NCBI GenBank assembly: GCA_027491845.1
Contig: JAOZGF010000255.1
Location: 1 to 9,747, forward strand
Reading direction: 5' to 3'
Origin: Thermoproteota archaeon
GTDB taxonomy: Archaea; Korarchaeota; JAOZGF01
Length of the DNA stretch: 9,747 nucleotides
Positions 1 through 7,124 of this stretch are shown piece by piece. The notes below the pieces were generated by a model. The model made no database searches and was not told the origin of the DNA. It saw only the letters and a program-made list of their open reading frames with translations. Within the stretch, counting starts at the first letter, position 1. Every line of letters begins with the position of its first letter. The translations under genes and the position numbers were made by a program.

Positions 1-588
1 GACAGCTCAGCTAGAGGAGGAGGAGCCTTGTCAGCAAGTGCTGCAAGCGGTGCACCCATAGAATTCATAGGCACAGGAGAAAAAATAGAGGAATTAGAGG
101 AATTCGACCCTGAAAGGTTCATATCACGCTTACTTGGAATGGGGGACATAAAGGGGCTTATTTCAAAGCTGGAAGAAGTAGGCGGGAAGCCCAGCCAAGA
201 AACGTATCAGAGGTATGTCGCTGGAAAAATAACCCTCCAAGACGTGTACGAACAACTGAAGCAAATGAAGAAGCTCGGCCCCTTTAAAAAAATCCTTGAT
301 TACCTTCCGGGAACAGGCTTTAAATTACCTGACTACGGAATGGAACTTGTTCAGGATAAGATAGACGACTGGATTGTGATATTGCAATCCATGACACGTA
401 AGGAGCTTACGGATCCCTCTATAATTGACAGGTCAAGGATCAAAAGGATAGCTTTTGGGTCAGGGAAGGCTCCTGCGGAAGTAAGGGAGCTATTGAAGTA
501 CTATAGAAAAATGAAGAAAGTAATGAAGAAAGTGTTGAAGAAAAGGTTAAAAGAGGCGGACATACTCTCAAAAGCCCTATACCCATAG
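1..588 (+). CDS. srp54: Signal recognition particle 54 kDa protein (SRP54/Ffh), 3' part
   Basis: This is the C-terminal ~195 residues of SRP54, the GTPase that binds 7S RNA and signal peptides and docks nascent chains at the SRP receptor. The frame is open from base 1, so the gene starts upstream of the window and the TTG at 28 is internal. The first residues, [10 protein letters not shown], match the DGxAKGGGALS stretch just after the TKxD nucleotide-specificity motif of the G domain. They are followed by the conserved [21 protein letters not shown] and RLLGMGD segments that lead into the M domain. The M domain shows the [16 protein letters not shown] and [18 protein letters not shown] pattern used for SRP RNA binding. 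The tail is lysine-rich and less methionine-rich than in many homologues. The stop is followed 18 bases later by pus10, a neighbour pairing known in other archaea. Family assignment is secure; only the N and most of the G domain are missing from view. Confidence 0.97.
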   Translation, partial: DSSARGGGALSASAASGAPIEFIGTGEKIEELEEFDPERFISRLLGMGDIKGLISKLEEVGGKPSQETYQRYVAGKITLQDVYEQLKQMKKLGPFKKILDYLPGTGFKLPDYGMELVQDKIDDWIVILQSMTRKELTDPSIIDRSRIKRIAFGSGKAPAEVRELLKYYRKMKKVMKKVLKKRLKEADILSKALYP

Positions 589-606
589 ACAACATAGTGA
601 AAAACA

Positions 607-1860
607 ATGCATGCAACAACCACAATGGAAAATGAGGACATTAAGCCCCTTTTTTCCTTGATTGAGAAACATAACCTATGCGACAAATGCCTGGGAAGAA
701 TGTTCCATAACTTAAAGCCAATGATAACAGAGGAAGAAAAGGGAAAATGTATAAGAAACTTTCTTTCAATGTTCTTCAACGTAAAACTTGGAGAAGTTGA
801 TGAAAGAAATTGCGAAATATGCAAAGGAGTCTTTTTAAACCTTGAAGGGATAATGGAGGAAGTCAAGAAAAAAATAAGTGAATACGAGGCAGAAACATTC
901 GAAGTAGGGACAACGTTCCCCCCTGACGTTATTAAGAGGGAGGAAGAAATAATAGCCAGGGAAAACCTGATCCATGCAGAAAGCATAAAATCCAATTTTA
1001 ACAACAAGCTTAGTGAAATGATCAAAAAAGAGATAGGTTTAGCCGTTGACCACGAGAGCCCGCACCTGCTCATTAACGTGAACGCCTATGCTCAAAAGGT
1101 TTCCGTAAAGGCGTCTCCCCTATTCATATATGGGAGATATCGAAAACTATTGAGAGGGATCCCTCAAGCCACTTGGACATGTAAGAAATGTTCAGGAAAG
1201 GGCTGTCCAGCCTGCAACGGAACCGGGAAGATATATAAGGAATCCGTGCAAGACCTAATATCCCACGTCTTATTGGAGGAAGCCAAGGCTAAAAAAAGCA
1301 AGTTCCACGGTGCAGGAAGGGAAGACATAGATGCAAGAATGCTTGGAAGAGGCAGGCCTTTCGTAATTGAATTAATAAACCCTAAAAAAAGGAAGATTAA
1401 CCTAGAAGAACTTGAAAAAGAAATAAACAAAAGAAACAAGGGGAAAATAGAGATAATAGGCTTAACCTTCACGAACAGGGACAAAAAGAGGGAAGTAAAG
1501 GTTTTGTCAGAGAAAGCAATAAAGAAATATCGTGCACTAATTGAAATTAAGCCAAAGGTAGATGAGGGGGACGTTCAAAAACTTGACAAACTTGAAAACC
1601 TAGAAATAATGCAGAGAACACCTACAAGGGTTCTGTCAAGGAGGAAAGACAAGGTAAGGAGAAAAAGAGTATATGAAGTCAAGGCGAAAACAATTAACGA
1701 CAGAAGAATGGAGCTAACAATAACATGTGATGGAGGCCTTTACGTAAAAGAACTAATAAACGGGGACTCAGGTAGAACAACTCCCAGCATCAGTGAAATA
1801 CTTAATAAAAAAGCTGAATGCACAGAGCTAGACGTAATAGATATAATGGAGGCCCCATAA
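607..1860 (+). CDS. pus10: tRNA pseudouridine synthase Pus10 (Psi54/Psi55)
   Basis: The 417-residue product is archaeal Pus10, which makes pseudouridine 55, and often 54, in the T-loop of tRNA. The N-terminal zinc-binding region has CxxC pairs at C25/C28 and C70/C73. A second cysteine cluster, C192/C195/C200/C203 (CKKCSGKGCPAC), precedes the catalytic domain, as in archaeal Pus10. The catalytic core carries GAGREDIDARMLGRGRPF at about 236-252; the Asp of GRED (D240) is the expected catalytic residue by analogy with the TruA-type GR(T/E)D motif. The C-terminal GDSGRTTPSISEIL (386-399) is another family signature. The start at 607 is supported by GTGA at 597-600 with a 6-base spacer; the ATG at 625 is a weaker alternative. 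The gene follows srp54 and precedes rpl21e. Length and motifs look intact. Confidence 0.96.
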   Translation: MHATTTMENEDIKPLFSLIEKHNLCDKCLGRMFHNLKPMITEEEKGKCIRNFLSMFFNVKLGEVDERNCEICKGVFLNLEGIMEEVKKKISEYEAETFEVGTTFPPDVIKREEEIIARENLIHAESIKSNFNNKLSEMIKKEIGLAVDHESPHLLINVNAYAQKVSVKASPLFIYGRYRKLLRGIPQATWTCKKCSGKGCPACNGTGKIYKESVQDLISHVLLEEAKAKKSKFHGAGREDIDARMLGRGRPFVIELINPKKRKINLEELEKEINKRNKGKIEIIGLTFTNRDKKREVKVLSEKAIKKYRALIEIKPKVDEGDVQKLDKLENLEIMQRTPTRVLSRRKDKVRRKRVYEVKAKTINDRRMELTITCDGGLYVKELINGDSGRTTPSISEILNKKAECTELDVIDIMEAP

Positions 1861-1880
1861 ATACTTACCGGTACAGTGGA

Positions 1881-1900
1881 ATATTAATAAATAAAAGAAC
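1881..1900 (+). promoter_or_regulatory. Putative TATA region upstream of rpl21e
   Basis: The 63-base gap after pus10 holds an AT-rich stretch (ATATTAATAAATAAAAG) about 25-30 bases before position 1920. That would place a transcription start just upstream of the L21e ribosome-binding site GGTG at 1926-1929. An 8-base palindrome TACCGGTA lies at 1866-1873. Inferred from composition and spacing only; the genes could also be co-transcribed from srp54. Confidence 0.4.
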
Positions 1901-1935
1901 CCAAAAAGATTATTATCTCTTACATGGTGTTGCTC

Positions 1936-2241
1936 ATGGGGAAGAAATCACACGGCTTGTTTAAGGGAAGCAGGAAGCTCAAGAAAAAAGTCAGGGAAAA
2001 GGGACTATACCCCCTTTCCAGGATAATGTATGAGTATAAGGACAACGAAAAAGTCCTGATAAAAATAGATTCGTCTGTTCACAAAGGAAGGCCTCATCCA
2101 AGGTTTCATGGAAGGATTGGGGAAGTAATTGGTAGGAGAGGGAGGGCATACATTATAAAAATGAAGGACATAAAAAAGACAAAGTATTTAATCGTTACAC
2201 CAGAACATTTGCGTCCCTTCAATCCAGCTAGCAAGCAATGA
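1936..2241 (+). CDS. rpl21e: Large ribosomal subunit protein L21e (eL21)
   Basis: This is a 101-residue basic ribosomal protein of the eukaryote/archaea-specific L21e family, a component of the 50S subunit. It shows the conserved N-terminus MGKKSHGLFKGSRKLKKK, the central IDSSVHKGRPHPRFHGRIGEV, and the end YLIVTPEHLRPF. I prefer the ATG at 1936 over the one at 1924: GGTG at 1926-1929 is 6 bases upstream of 1936, and family members begin close to the (M)GKKSHG motif, whereas a start at 1924 would add an atypical MVLL. The gene is followed directly by rpoF, whose start lies 10 bases after this stop. Linkage of L21e with rpoF is common in archaea. Confidence 0.95.
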   Translation: MGKKSHGLFKGSRKLKKKVREKGLYPLSRIMYEYKDNEKVLIKIDSSVHKGRPHPRFHGRIGEVIGRRGRAYIIKMKDIKKTKYLIVTPEHLRPFNPASKQ

Positions 2242-2251
2242 GGCAGAGGTC

Positions 2252-2596
2252 ATGGTTGAAATCCTAGAGAGAAAACCTATTTCTATGTATGAAGCAAAGA
2301 GGATAATTGAAAAAAATAAAAGGGACGAAGAAAGAAATTATTTCGAAAAGATAACCCTAGAATATCTTAGGCCGTACACAAAAGAAGTAAAAGAGGAAGT
2401 AGTGAAGGAAATTATTGACAAACTGGTTAAGGATTACGGTTTCCCACTTGAAACAGCCATTGAAACAGTGAATTGCCTGCCTAAAACAGTTTCTGAGTTG
2501 ATTGCCATTACTGAAAAAAAGGTTTCCCTCAAACTTAATGAATACAGCGAAATCCTTGAGTTCATCAAGGAAACAATTGAAGCAGTCAGTGAATAA
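2252..2596 (+). CDS. rpoF: DNA-directed RNA polymerase subunit F (Rpb4 homologue)
   Basis: This 114-residue acidic, mainly helical protein is RpoF. It pairs with RpoE (Rpb7) to form the stalk of archaeal RNA polymerase, which aids open-complex formation and binds emerging RNA. Support comes from length, the family-like opening in which a short strand is followed by the helix SMYEAKRIIEKN, the segment TLEYLRPYTK, and the C-terminal HRDC-like helices ending FIKETIEAV. It also sits between L21e and DUF655, which is a diagnostic position. GAGG at 2240-2243, overlapping the L21e stop, is 8 bases before the ATG and probably serves as its ribosome-binding site. Its own last codons contain GTGA at 2589-2592, which fits as the site for the next gene and suggests coupled translation. 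Confidence 0.9.
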   Translation: MVEILERKPISMYEAKRIIEKNKRDEERNYFEKITLEYLRPYTKEVKEEVVKEIIDKLVKDYGFPLETAIETVNCLPKTVSELIAITEKKVSLKLNEYSEILEFIKETIEAVSE

Positions 2597-2599
2597 GCA

Positions 2600-3160
2600 A
2601 TGAGGAGAAAAGAGAGAAAATACGAGGACTACGCCTACGTCCTAGACTACCTAGAATCCGGACATATCTTTGAAAGGAAACCGAAATTTGAAAGGGAACC
2701 TATAGTCCAAGCCCTTGGCGAGAAATACTTCCTCCTGCTTGAACTCGTTGCAATAAGAAACGTTAGCATTAACATTAGGGAAAAACTCTACATAGGGCCT
2801 GAAACGAAAGTCAAAATAAAATATGTCAAGGGACTGATCCCATTCGAAAAACTCACAGGCCAGGCGAAAGCAGAACTTGAACCTGTTGTAGAAGAAATAG
2901 TTAACAGCAATCCTGAAAAGTTCGTTGAATTCTTTAACCAATCATTTCCCATAACAAAGAGGCTTCATCAACTGGAGCTTTTGCCCGGAGTTGGAAAGAA
3001 AATAATGTGGAACATTTTAGAGGAAAGGAAAAAGAAAGAATTTAGTAGTTTCGAAGATATTGCTGCTAGAACAAGGCTGAAAAACCCTAAGCAAGCTATA
3101 ATTAAAAGGATACTTGAAGAAATCAAAGGACATGAAAAATATAGGTTGTTTGTTGGTTAA
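2600..3160 (+). CDS. DUF655 family protein with helix-hairpin-helix
   Basis: This 186-residue protein belongs to the archaeal DUF655 family, which is found next to rpoF and ksgA in many archaea but has no established biochemical role. The N-terminal half (about 9-75) resembles the family's OB-like region: DYAYVLDYLESGH, then EPIVQALGEKYFLLLELV and a basic strand around KVKIKYVKG. The C-terminal half carries a helix-hairpin-helix element, LELLPGVGKKIMWNILEERKK (about 125-145), followed by FEDIAARTRLKNPKQAIIKRILEEI, typical of non-specific nucleic-acid binding. An RNA-binding role linked to rRNA processing or transcription is inferred from domain and neighbours only. The ATG is preceded by GTGA with a 7-base gap. 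Its TAA is immediately followed, in the same frame, by the ksgA ATG. Confidence 0.9.
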   Translation: MRRKERKYEDYAYVLDYLESGHIFERKPKFEREPIVQALGEKYFLLLELVAIRNVSINIREKLYIGPETKVKIKYVKGLIPFEKLTGQAKAELEPVVEEIVNSNPEKFVEFFNQSFPITKRLHQLELLPGVGKKIMWNILEERKKKEFSSFEDIAARTRLKNPKQAIIKRILEEIKGHEKYRLFVG

Positions 3161-3997
3161 ATGGAAGGAAACCTCTTAGAATATACACAGAGACTCCTTA
3201 AAAGCTATGGACTAAAGCCTTCAAATAAATTATCCCAATACTTCATAGTGGATGTTCATGCAATAAGAAGGATTGTTGAACTAGCCGACCCAGCTAGGGA
3301 CGACGTCGTTTTGGAGATAGGTTGTGGGACAGGGAACCTAACAAGGTTTATAGCTGAAAAAGCTGGAAAAGTCATAGGAGTAGAAATAGATAAGAGACTG
3401 TTAAACGTTTTGAGAAACGAATTATCATGTTATGAAAACGTAGAGCTTTTAAACAAGGACGCATTACAACTGGAGTTCCCAAGCAACTGCATAATAGTTT
3501 CCAATGTCCCTTACCACATTTCCTCCAGACTCGTTCTAAAAACTGTTGAAGCTGAATTTAAAAAGGCAGTCCTAACGTTCCAGCACGATTTTGCCAAGAG
3601 ACTTTATGGCAAACCAGGGACTAAAGAGTATGGCAGACTAACCTTGAACGTCGGTCTTAAGTCGCTTGTACAGCCATGTGAAATACTGGGAAAAAAAGCT
3701 TTTTACCCTCCAGCATCTGTTAATTCCCAAATAATCCTCTTAACGCCTAGGAAGCCCATGCTAAACAAAGAGGAAGAAAGGGTTTTTAAGAAAGTTATTG
3801 AGGTAGCCTTTAAACACAGAAACAAGCTATTAAAAAACTCCTTTTCACTGCATATTAAAGAAATATCCAGAGTAACTGGAATGAGTAAAGGAGAAATACT
3901 AGGTCGATTAGCTTCTGAAAACTTGCTGGATAAAAGGCCCTTTGAACTCGATTTAAACCAATACGTTGACCTTACAAAAAAACTTGTGAACTTGTAA
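3161..3997 (+). CDS. ksgA: 16S rRNA dimethyladenosine transferase KsgA/Dim1
   Basis: The 278-residue product is the S-adenosylmethionine-dependent enzyme that dimethylates two adjacent adenosines in the 3'-terminal helix of 16S rRNA, a late step in small-subunit assembly. Visible motifs are LSQYFIVD (24-31, the family's GQ(H/N)FL region), the AdoMet motif I EIGCGTG (52-58), the acidic ribose contact VEID (74-77), KDAL (99-102), and the catalytic loop NVPY (115-118, usually N-L/I-P-Y). PPASVNSQIILL near 183-194 matches the conserved PxxVxS(A/Q) segment. The C-terminal helical domain follows and the length is normal. The start codon abuts the DUF655 stop with no gap and has no clear ribosome-binding site, so translation is probably coupled to the upstream gene. 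Confidence 0.96.
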   Translation: MEGNLLEYTQRLLKSYGLKPSNKLSQYFIVDVHAIRRIVELADPARDDVVLEIGCGTGNLTRFIAEKAGKVIGVEIDKRLLNVLRNELSCYENVELLNKDALQLEFPSNCIIVSNVPYHISSRLVLKTVEAEFKKAVLTFQHDFAKRLYGKPGTKEYGRLTLNVGLKSLVQPCEILGKKAFYPPASVNSQIILLTPRKPMLNKEEERVFKKVIEVAFKHRNKLLKNSFSLHIKEISRVTGMSKGEILGRLASENLLDKRPFELDLNQYVDLTKKLVNL

Positions 3998-4020
3998 GTT
4001 GTGAGGCAGCAGAGGAAATA

Positions 4021-4060
4021 CCTATCTTTAAATAGGCACCCTACTACTTATTTAAAGTAG
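4021..4060 (+). promoter_or_regulatory. Two TATA-like elements within inverted repeats upstream of rpl10e
   Basis: The 95-base gap before L10e contains two candidate TATA boxes, TTTAAATA at 4027-4034 and TTATTTAAAG around 4048-4057. Each lies inside a short inverted repeat: CCTAT (4021-4025) with ATAGG (4032-4036), and CTACTT (4044-4049) with AAGTAG (4055-4060). A third AAGTAG is at 4071-4076. The second box predicts a transcription start near 4079, just before the AGGTG ribosome-binding site at 4081-4085. Promoter function is inferred from position and composition. Confidence 0.5.
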
Positions 4061-4092
4061 CTTAATTATCAAGTAGTTTCAGGTGTGAAAAA

Positions 4093-4611
4093 ATGCCTTT
4101 AAGACCTGCCAGGGCATATACGAAATACAGCGGTCCTCCCTACACCAGGAAGGAATACGTGAAAACAAATCCTCCGTCAAAAGTTGTAAAAATGGTTATG
4201 GGAACTGTTAAAGACGATTACGAGTACGAATTATCCTTGCTAGCCAGAGAAAAAGTCCAAATCAGGGCAAACGCATTGGAGGCGGCAAGGGTTGCTTCAA
4301 ACAAGTACATGCAAAACATGGCTGGGAAAGATAAGTATTTACTGCTCATAAACGTTTATCCCCATCAAATCCTGCGTGAGAACCCTATCCTGTGCACAAC
4401 ACACGCCGACAGATGGCAGGAAGGAATGAGAAGGGCGTTTGGAAAACCGATTGGGAGGGCTGCAAGGGTAGAGGACGGAAAACCAATAATAATCATAAGA
4501 ACTTACTCGGAGCACGTTGAAACAGCCAAGGAAGCGCTCAAGAGAGCTAAAGACAAACTGCCCAAGAAATATACAATAGAAGTAAAGAAACTTGAAAAGG
4601 TAGCTGCTTAG
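4093..4611 (+). CDS. rpl10e: Large ribosomal subunit protein L10e (uL16)
   Basis: This 172-residue protein is archaeal L10e, equivalent to eukaryotic RPL10 and bacterial L16. It sits near the peptidyl-transferase centre and the A-site tRNA elbow. Clear signatures are the N-terminus MPLRPARAYTKY with PYTRKEYVKT, then ALEAARVASNKYM, the segment LLINVYPHQILREN, and TTHADRWQEGMRRAFGKPIGRAARV, which corresponds to the flexible loop region of the family. AGGTG at 4081-4085 is 7 bases before the ATG, a strong ribosome-binding site. The length is typical. It follows ksgA after a promoter-like gap and is followed 14 bases later by dph2, so it probably heads the second transcription unit. Confidence 0.97.
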   Translation: MPLRPARAYTKYSGPPYTRKEYVKTNPPSKVVKMVMGTVKDDYEYELSLLAREKVQIRANALEAARVASNKYMQNMAGKDKYLLLINVYPHQILRENPILCTTHADRWQEGMRRAFGKPIGRAARVEDGKPIIIIRTYSEHVETAKEALKRAKDKLPKKYTIEVKKLEKVAA

Positions 4612-4625
4612 GAAGAAAAACCCAA

Positions 4626-5582
4626 ATGAACATCAAAATAACTGAGAGAAATGTTAAAGACGAAATAATTAAAGGACGGCATAAGCTAGTTGTCTTTGAA
4701 GGACCTGAAGGGTTACTGGACAAACTGAAAGACTTAGCTGGGGAAATAGAGAAGGAAAAAGATGTGGCAGTTGTGGTCATCGGCGACCCCTGCAGGGGCT
4801 CTTGCGACTTAAAAGCATCACACATCCCTCAGGCAGACCTGGTTTTCCATTTCGGACACGTCCCAACTGTTTCCACCCACCATAAAAATCTTCGTTTCGT
4901 GGACGCATGGGTTGAAGTCAAGAACCCGCTCAAAAAAATGTTAACAAAGGAAAACCTTGAGATCATTGGTTCAATGGGTAAAATAGGTTTAGCAACAACG
5001 AACACTTACGAAAAGATATGTGTAACTGTTAAGAAATTCTTGGAGAAGGAAGGGTTCAACGTGTTAGGTGAAATAGCTGAAATAACGGGGTGCAACTTTG
5101 ATAAGGCAATGGAAATAGAGGAAAAAATCGATTCATTCCTTTTCGTAGGAGACGGCAGGTTTCACCCCATAGGCTTAAGTCTTGTAACAGAAAAACCTGT
5201 TTATAAACTGGGCCTTGAAGAAAAAAACATAAAAAACCTAGAAGAAACAAAGGAAAAAATAGTTAGGAAGAGGCTGGCCATAATAGAAAAAGCAAGGGAA
5301 AGCAAAAAAATAGGAATACTCATTGGATTGAAAACAGGTCAAAAAAATATTTCAAGCGCATTAAAAGTAAGGGACCTCCTTAGCAAGAAGTATGAGACAA
5401 CCTTGATAGCGATGGACGAAATAACCCCAGCAAAAACCCTTAACTTCAAAGGAATAGATAGCTACGTTGTAACAGCTTGCCCAAGGGTTCCCTTGGATGA
5501 TGTTGAAAACTACGTGAAACCCATGTTAACCTTAAAAGAAGGAATCTACCTCGCCAGGGGCGGGAGGCTTCAAATATTATAG
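4626..5582 (+). CDS. dph2: 2-(3-amino-3-carboxypropyl)histidine synthase (diphthamide biosynthesis, Dph2)
   Basis: The 318-residue product is archaeal Dph2, a non-classical radical-SAM-like [4Fe-4S] enzyme that transfers the 3-amino-3-carboxypropyl group of AdoMet to a histidine of translation elongation factor 2, the first step of diphthamide synthesis. The three cluster-binding cysteines occur in order in their family contexts: C60 in GDPCRGSCD (C56 is an extra nearby cysteine), C156 in TGCNF, and C285 in TACPRVPLDD. FHFGHVP (74-80) and FVGDGRFHPIGL (173-184) are further conserved segments. The C-terminus ARGGRLQIL is encoded over a GGGAGG sequence at 5562-5567 that may act as ribosome-binding site for the next gene. 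No convincing Shine-Dalgarno precedes its own ATG. The length is slightly below the usual ~330-340 but all key residues are present. Confidence 0.95.
   Translation: MNIKITERNVKDEIIKGRHKLVVFEGPEGLLDKLKDLAGEIEKEKDVAVVVIGDPCRGSCDLKASHIPQADLVFHFGHVPTVSTHHKNLRFVDAWVEVKNPLKKMLTKENLEIIGSMGKIGLATTNTYEKICVTVKKFLEKEGFNVLGEIAEITGCNFDKAMEIEEKIDSFLFVGDGRFHPIGLSLVTEKPVYKLGLEEKNIKNLEETKEKIVRKRLAIIEKARESKKIGILIGLKTGQKNISSALKVRDLLSKKYETTLIAMDEITPAKTLNFKGIDSYVVTACPRVPLDDVENYVKPMLTLKEGIYLARGGRLQIL
5562..5567 (+). promoter_or_regulatory. Possible ribosome-binding site GGGAGG inside dph2 for the METTL5-like gene
   Basis: GGGAGG sits in the codons for the dph2 C-terminal ARGGRLQIL, 8 bases before ATT 5576, which opens a frame continuous with the methylase. 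No comparable site precedes ATG 5609. The match could be incidental because the same bases encode Gly-Arg. Confidence 0.45.
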
Positions 5583-6193
5583 AGAGGATTACAAAGAAAA
5601 AACTTGAAATGATCCTGGAAAAACTTGAAAAATATGGGGAGCCAAAAATAGAGTTGGAACAATACGTTACAAATCCTCAAGTAGCTGCTGAGTTACTGTT
5701 CCTAGCGTACCTTTGCGGAGACATAAAAGGAAAAAAAATATATGATTTAGGCACGGGAGTTGGGACATTGGCCATAGGAGCATCGTTACTTGGGGCAAAG
5801 GAGGTTTACGGAGTTGACGTTGACGGTGAAGCGCTGGAAGTAGCTAAACGTAATGCGGAAAAACTAAAAATAAAAAATATTAAGTGGGTAAACAAGTCAA
5901 TTGATCTGGTTGATGACCGTGCGGACGTCGTCCTACAAAATCCACCGTTTGGAACGAAGAAAAGAAAAATGGATGCGTTCTTCCTTGGAAAAGCATTACA
6001 AATAGGAGAAATAATTTATTCAATCCACAAAAAAGGAAACATGCCTTTTTTATCCCAAAAAATCAAGCAGTTTAACGGAAAAATAACCCATATTTTAAAC
6101 TCAAAACTAGTGATTCCGCACACCTTCCCACACCACAGGAAAACTAGGTACGAGGTGGAAGTCCAAATATTAAGGATTAAAAGAGAAAGTTAA
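5576..6193 (+). CDS. METTL5-like adenine-N6 rRNA methyltransferase (COG2263); probable AUU start
   Basis: This AdoMet-dependent methylase is related to eukaryotic METTL5, which makes m6A in 18S rRNA; archaeal members are predicted rRNA/RNA methylases. Numbering from the ATG at 5609, motifs are LEQYVT (17-21 region, the family's LEQYxT), motif I DLGTGVGTLAIGA (46-58), the acidic GVDVD (68-72), and catalytic NPPFGTK (111-117) of N6-adenine methylases. The ATG at 5609 has no ribosome-binding site. The upstream in-frame codons encode KKKLE, which I recall as part of the conserved family N-terminus. I therefore place the start at ATT 5576, 8 bases after GGGAGG (5562-5567) and overlapping the dph2 stop by 7 bases; ATA 5579, ATT 5588 and ATG 5609 (194 residues) are alternatives. 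Function by family is solid; the start is inferred. Confidence 0.85.
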   Translation: MIERITKKKLEMILEKLEKYGEPKIELEQYVTNPQVAAELLFLAYLCGDIKGKKIYDLGTGVGTLAIGASLLGAKEVYGVDVDGEALEVAKRNAEKLKIKNIKWVNKSIDLVDDRADVVLQNPPFGTKKRKMDAFFLGKALQIGEIIYSIHKKGNMPFLSQKIKQFNGKITHILNSKLVIPHTFPHHRKTRYEVEVQILRIKRES

Positions 6194-6208
6194 AAAGAGG
6201 GCAAAGAA

Positions 6209-6796
6209 ATGGTTGAAGAAGTGAAAACAGGGAGTTTGGTGATTCCTGGAGACGAGTTAAGCATAATTGAGGCATTCACTCCAGGCAAAAACGTCTATGA
6301 AGAAAATGGAAAAATATGTTCAGCTACCATAGGAATAATCCTTAAAGACATGGTGAAAAGAGAAGTATCCGTTTACCCTAGGACAAGGATTCCTGTTACA
6401 TTGGAGAGAGGGGACATTGTGCTTGCCGAAATAATTGACGTAAAAGAAAAATTTGCACTAGCAGATATAGCTGCAAAAATTTATCCCAGAAAAACAAAGC
6501 TCCTTTCAAAAAGCCCAGGGGTAATTCCAATCTCAAACGTCAAAAAAACTTACTTAAAAAACTTGTATGGAGCCTTTCTTCCTGGAGACATTGTGAAGAC
6601 AAGAGTCATTGAGGTGAAAAACGGAATAGCCATACTCACCGTATCTTCACCAGACCTAGGCGTAATCTACGGGTACTGTGAAAAATGCAGGAACCCTGTT
6701 CAAAAAGAAAAAAGGATGTTGAAATGTAGGAAATGCGGGAACGTCATTAAAAACAGGAAAATATCCCGTGACTACGGAAAATCATTTTATGTATAG
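6209..6796 (+). CDS. csl4: Exosome complex RNA-binding protein Csl4
   Basis: The 195-residue product is Csl4, the cap subunit of the archaeal RNA exosome that binds RNA substrates and guides them to the Rrp41/Rrp42 ring for 3'-5' degradation or tailing. The N-terminal domain opens with GSLVIPGDELSIIEAFTPG (about 8-26) and the characteristic glycine-bearing short strands. An S1-type RNA-binding domain follows at about 67-148 (LERGDIVLAEIIDV ... FLPGDIVKTRVIEVKNGIAILTVS). A C-terminal zinc ribbon has C157/C160 and C173/C176. The ribosome-binding site AGAGGG ends at 6201, 7 bases before the ATG. It lies 15 bases after the methylase and 17 before rpoL, a grouping of RNA decay and RNA polymerase genes seen in other archaea. 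The length is normal. Confidence 0.94.
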   Translation: MVEEVKTGSLVIPGDELSIIEAFTPGKNVYEENGKICSATIGIILKDMVKREVSVYPRTRIPVTLERGDIVLAEIIDVKEKFALADIAAKIYPRKTKLLSKSPGVIPISNVKKTYLKNLYGAFLPGDIVKTRVIEVKNGIAILTVSSPDLGVIYGYCEKCRNPVQKEKRMLKCRKCGNVIKNRKISRDYGKSFYV

Positions 6797-6813
6797 GCAG
6801 TAAGTGATGAAAA

Positions 6814-7098
6814 ATGGAAATAAAAATAGAAGAAATGGGAAAAAACACTGTCAGGGTAAAAATAAAAGGCGAAACACACACCCTCTGCAACCTCATAAGG
6901 GTTAAAGCATACGACACGGACAAAGTAGAATTCATAGGTTACTCAATCCCACACCCCCTCCTTGAAGAAAGCGAGATATCCCTAAAAACAAAGGAAAACT
7001 ATAATCCAATCGACACCCTGCAAGAAACAACAGAATACATCATAAACGAGTTAAAGAAACTAAAGGAAAAAGTTAAAAATAAGTTAACAACAAAATAA
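6814..7098 (+). CDS. rpoL: DNA-directed RNA polymerase subunit L (Rpb11 homologue)
   Basis: This 94-residue protein is RpoL, which dimerises with RpoD (Rpb3) to form the alpha-like assembly platform of archaeal RNA polymerase. The signature THTLCNLIRVKAYDTDKVEFIGYSIPHPL (from about residue 21) is the conserved GE(D/T)HTL-NLL ... Y..PHP core of Rpb11/AC19 proteins. The C-terminal helix ends in a lysine-rich tail (KKLKEKVKNKLTTK). GTGAT at 6804-6808 is 5 bases before the ATG. It follows csl4 and precedes tfs by 26 bases, so polymerase subunit and transcript-cleavage factor genes are adjacent and probably co-transcribed. Confidence 0.95.
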   Translation: MEIKIEEMGKNTVRVKIKGETHTLCNLIRVKAYDTDKVEFIGYSIPHPLLEESEISLKTKENYNPIDTLQETTEYIINELKKLKEKVKNKLTTK

Positions 7099-7113
7099 CA
7101 AAAATCTCCAAAA

Positions 7114-7118
7114 GGTGA
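7114..7118 (+). promoter_or_regulatory. Ribosome-binding site GGTGA deciding the tfs start
   Basis: GGTGA is complementary to the archaeal 16S anti-Shine-Dalgarno (CACCUCC end) and lies 6 bases before ATT 7125. It contains both the in-frame TGA that closes the tfs frame upstream and an out-of-frame GTG. Similar sites with 5-7 base gaps precede pus10, DUF655, rpl10e and rpoL. Confidence 0.75.
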
Positions 7119-7124
7119 AAAAGG

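Noticed and set aside
501..1073. 190-codon minus-strand frame opposite srp54 and pus10
   Set aside because: It is antisense to two genes with complete family motifs, and its product is a serine/leucine/phenylalanine-rich shadow of purine-rich coding DNA.
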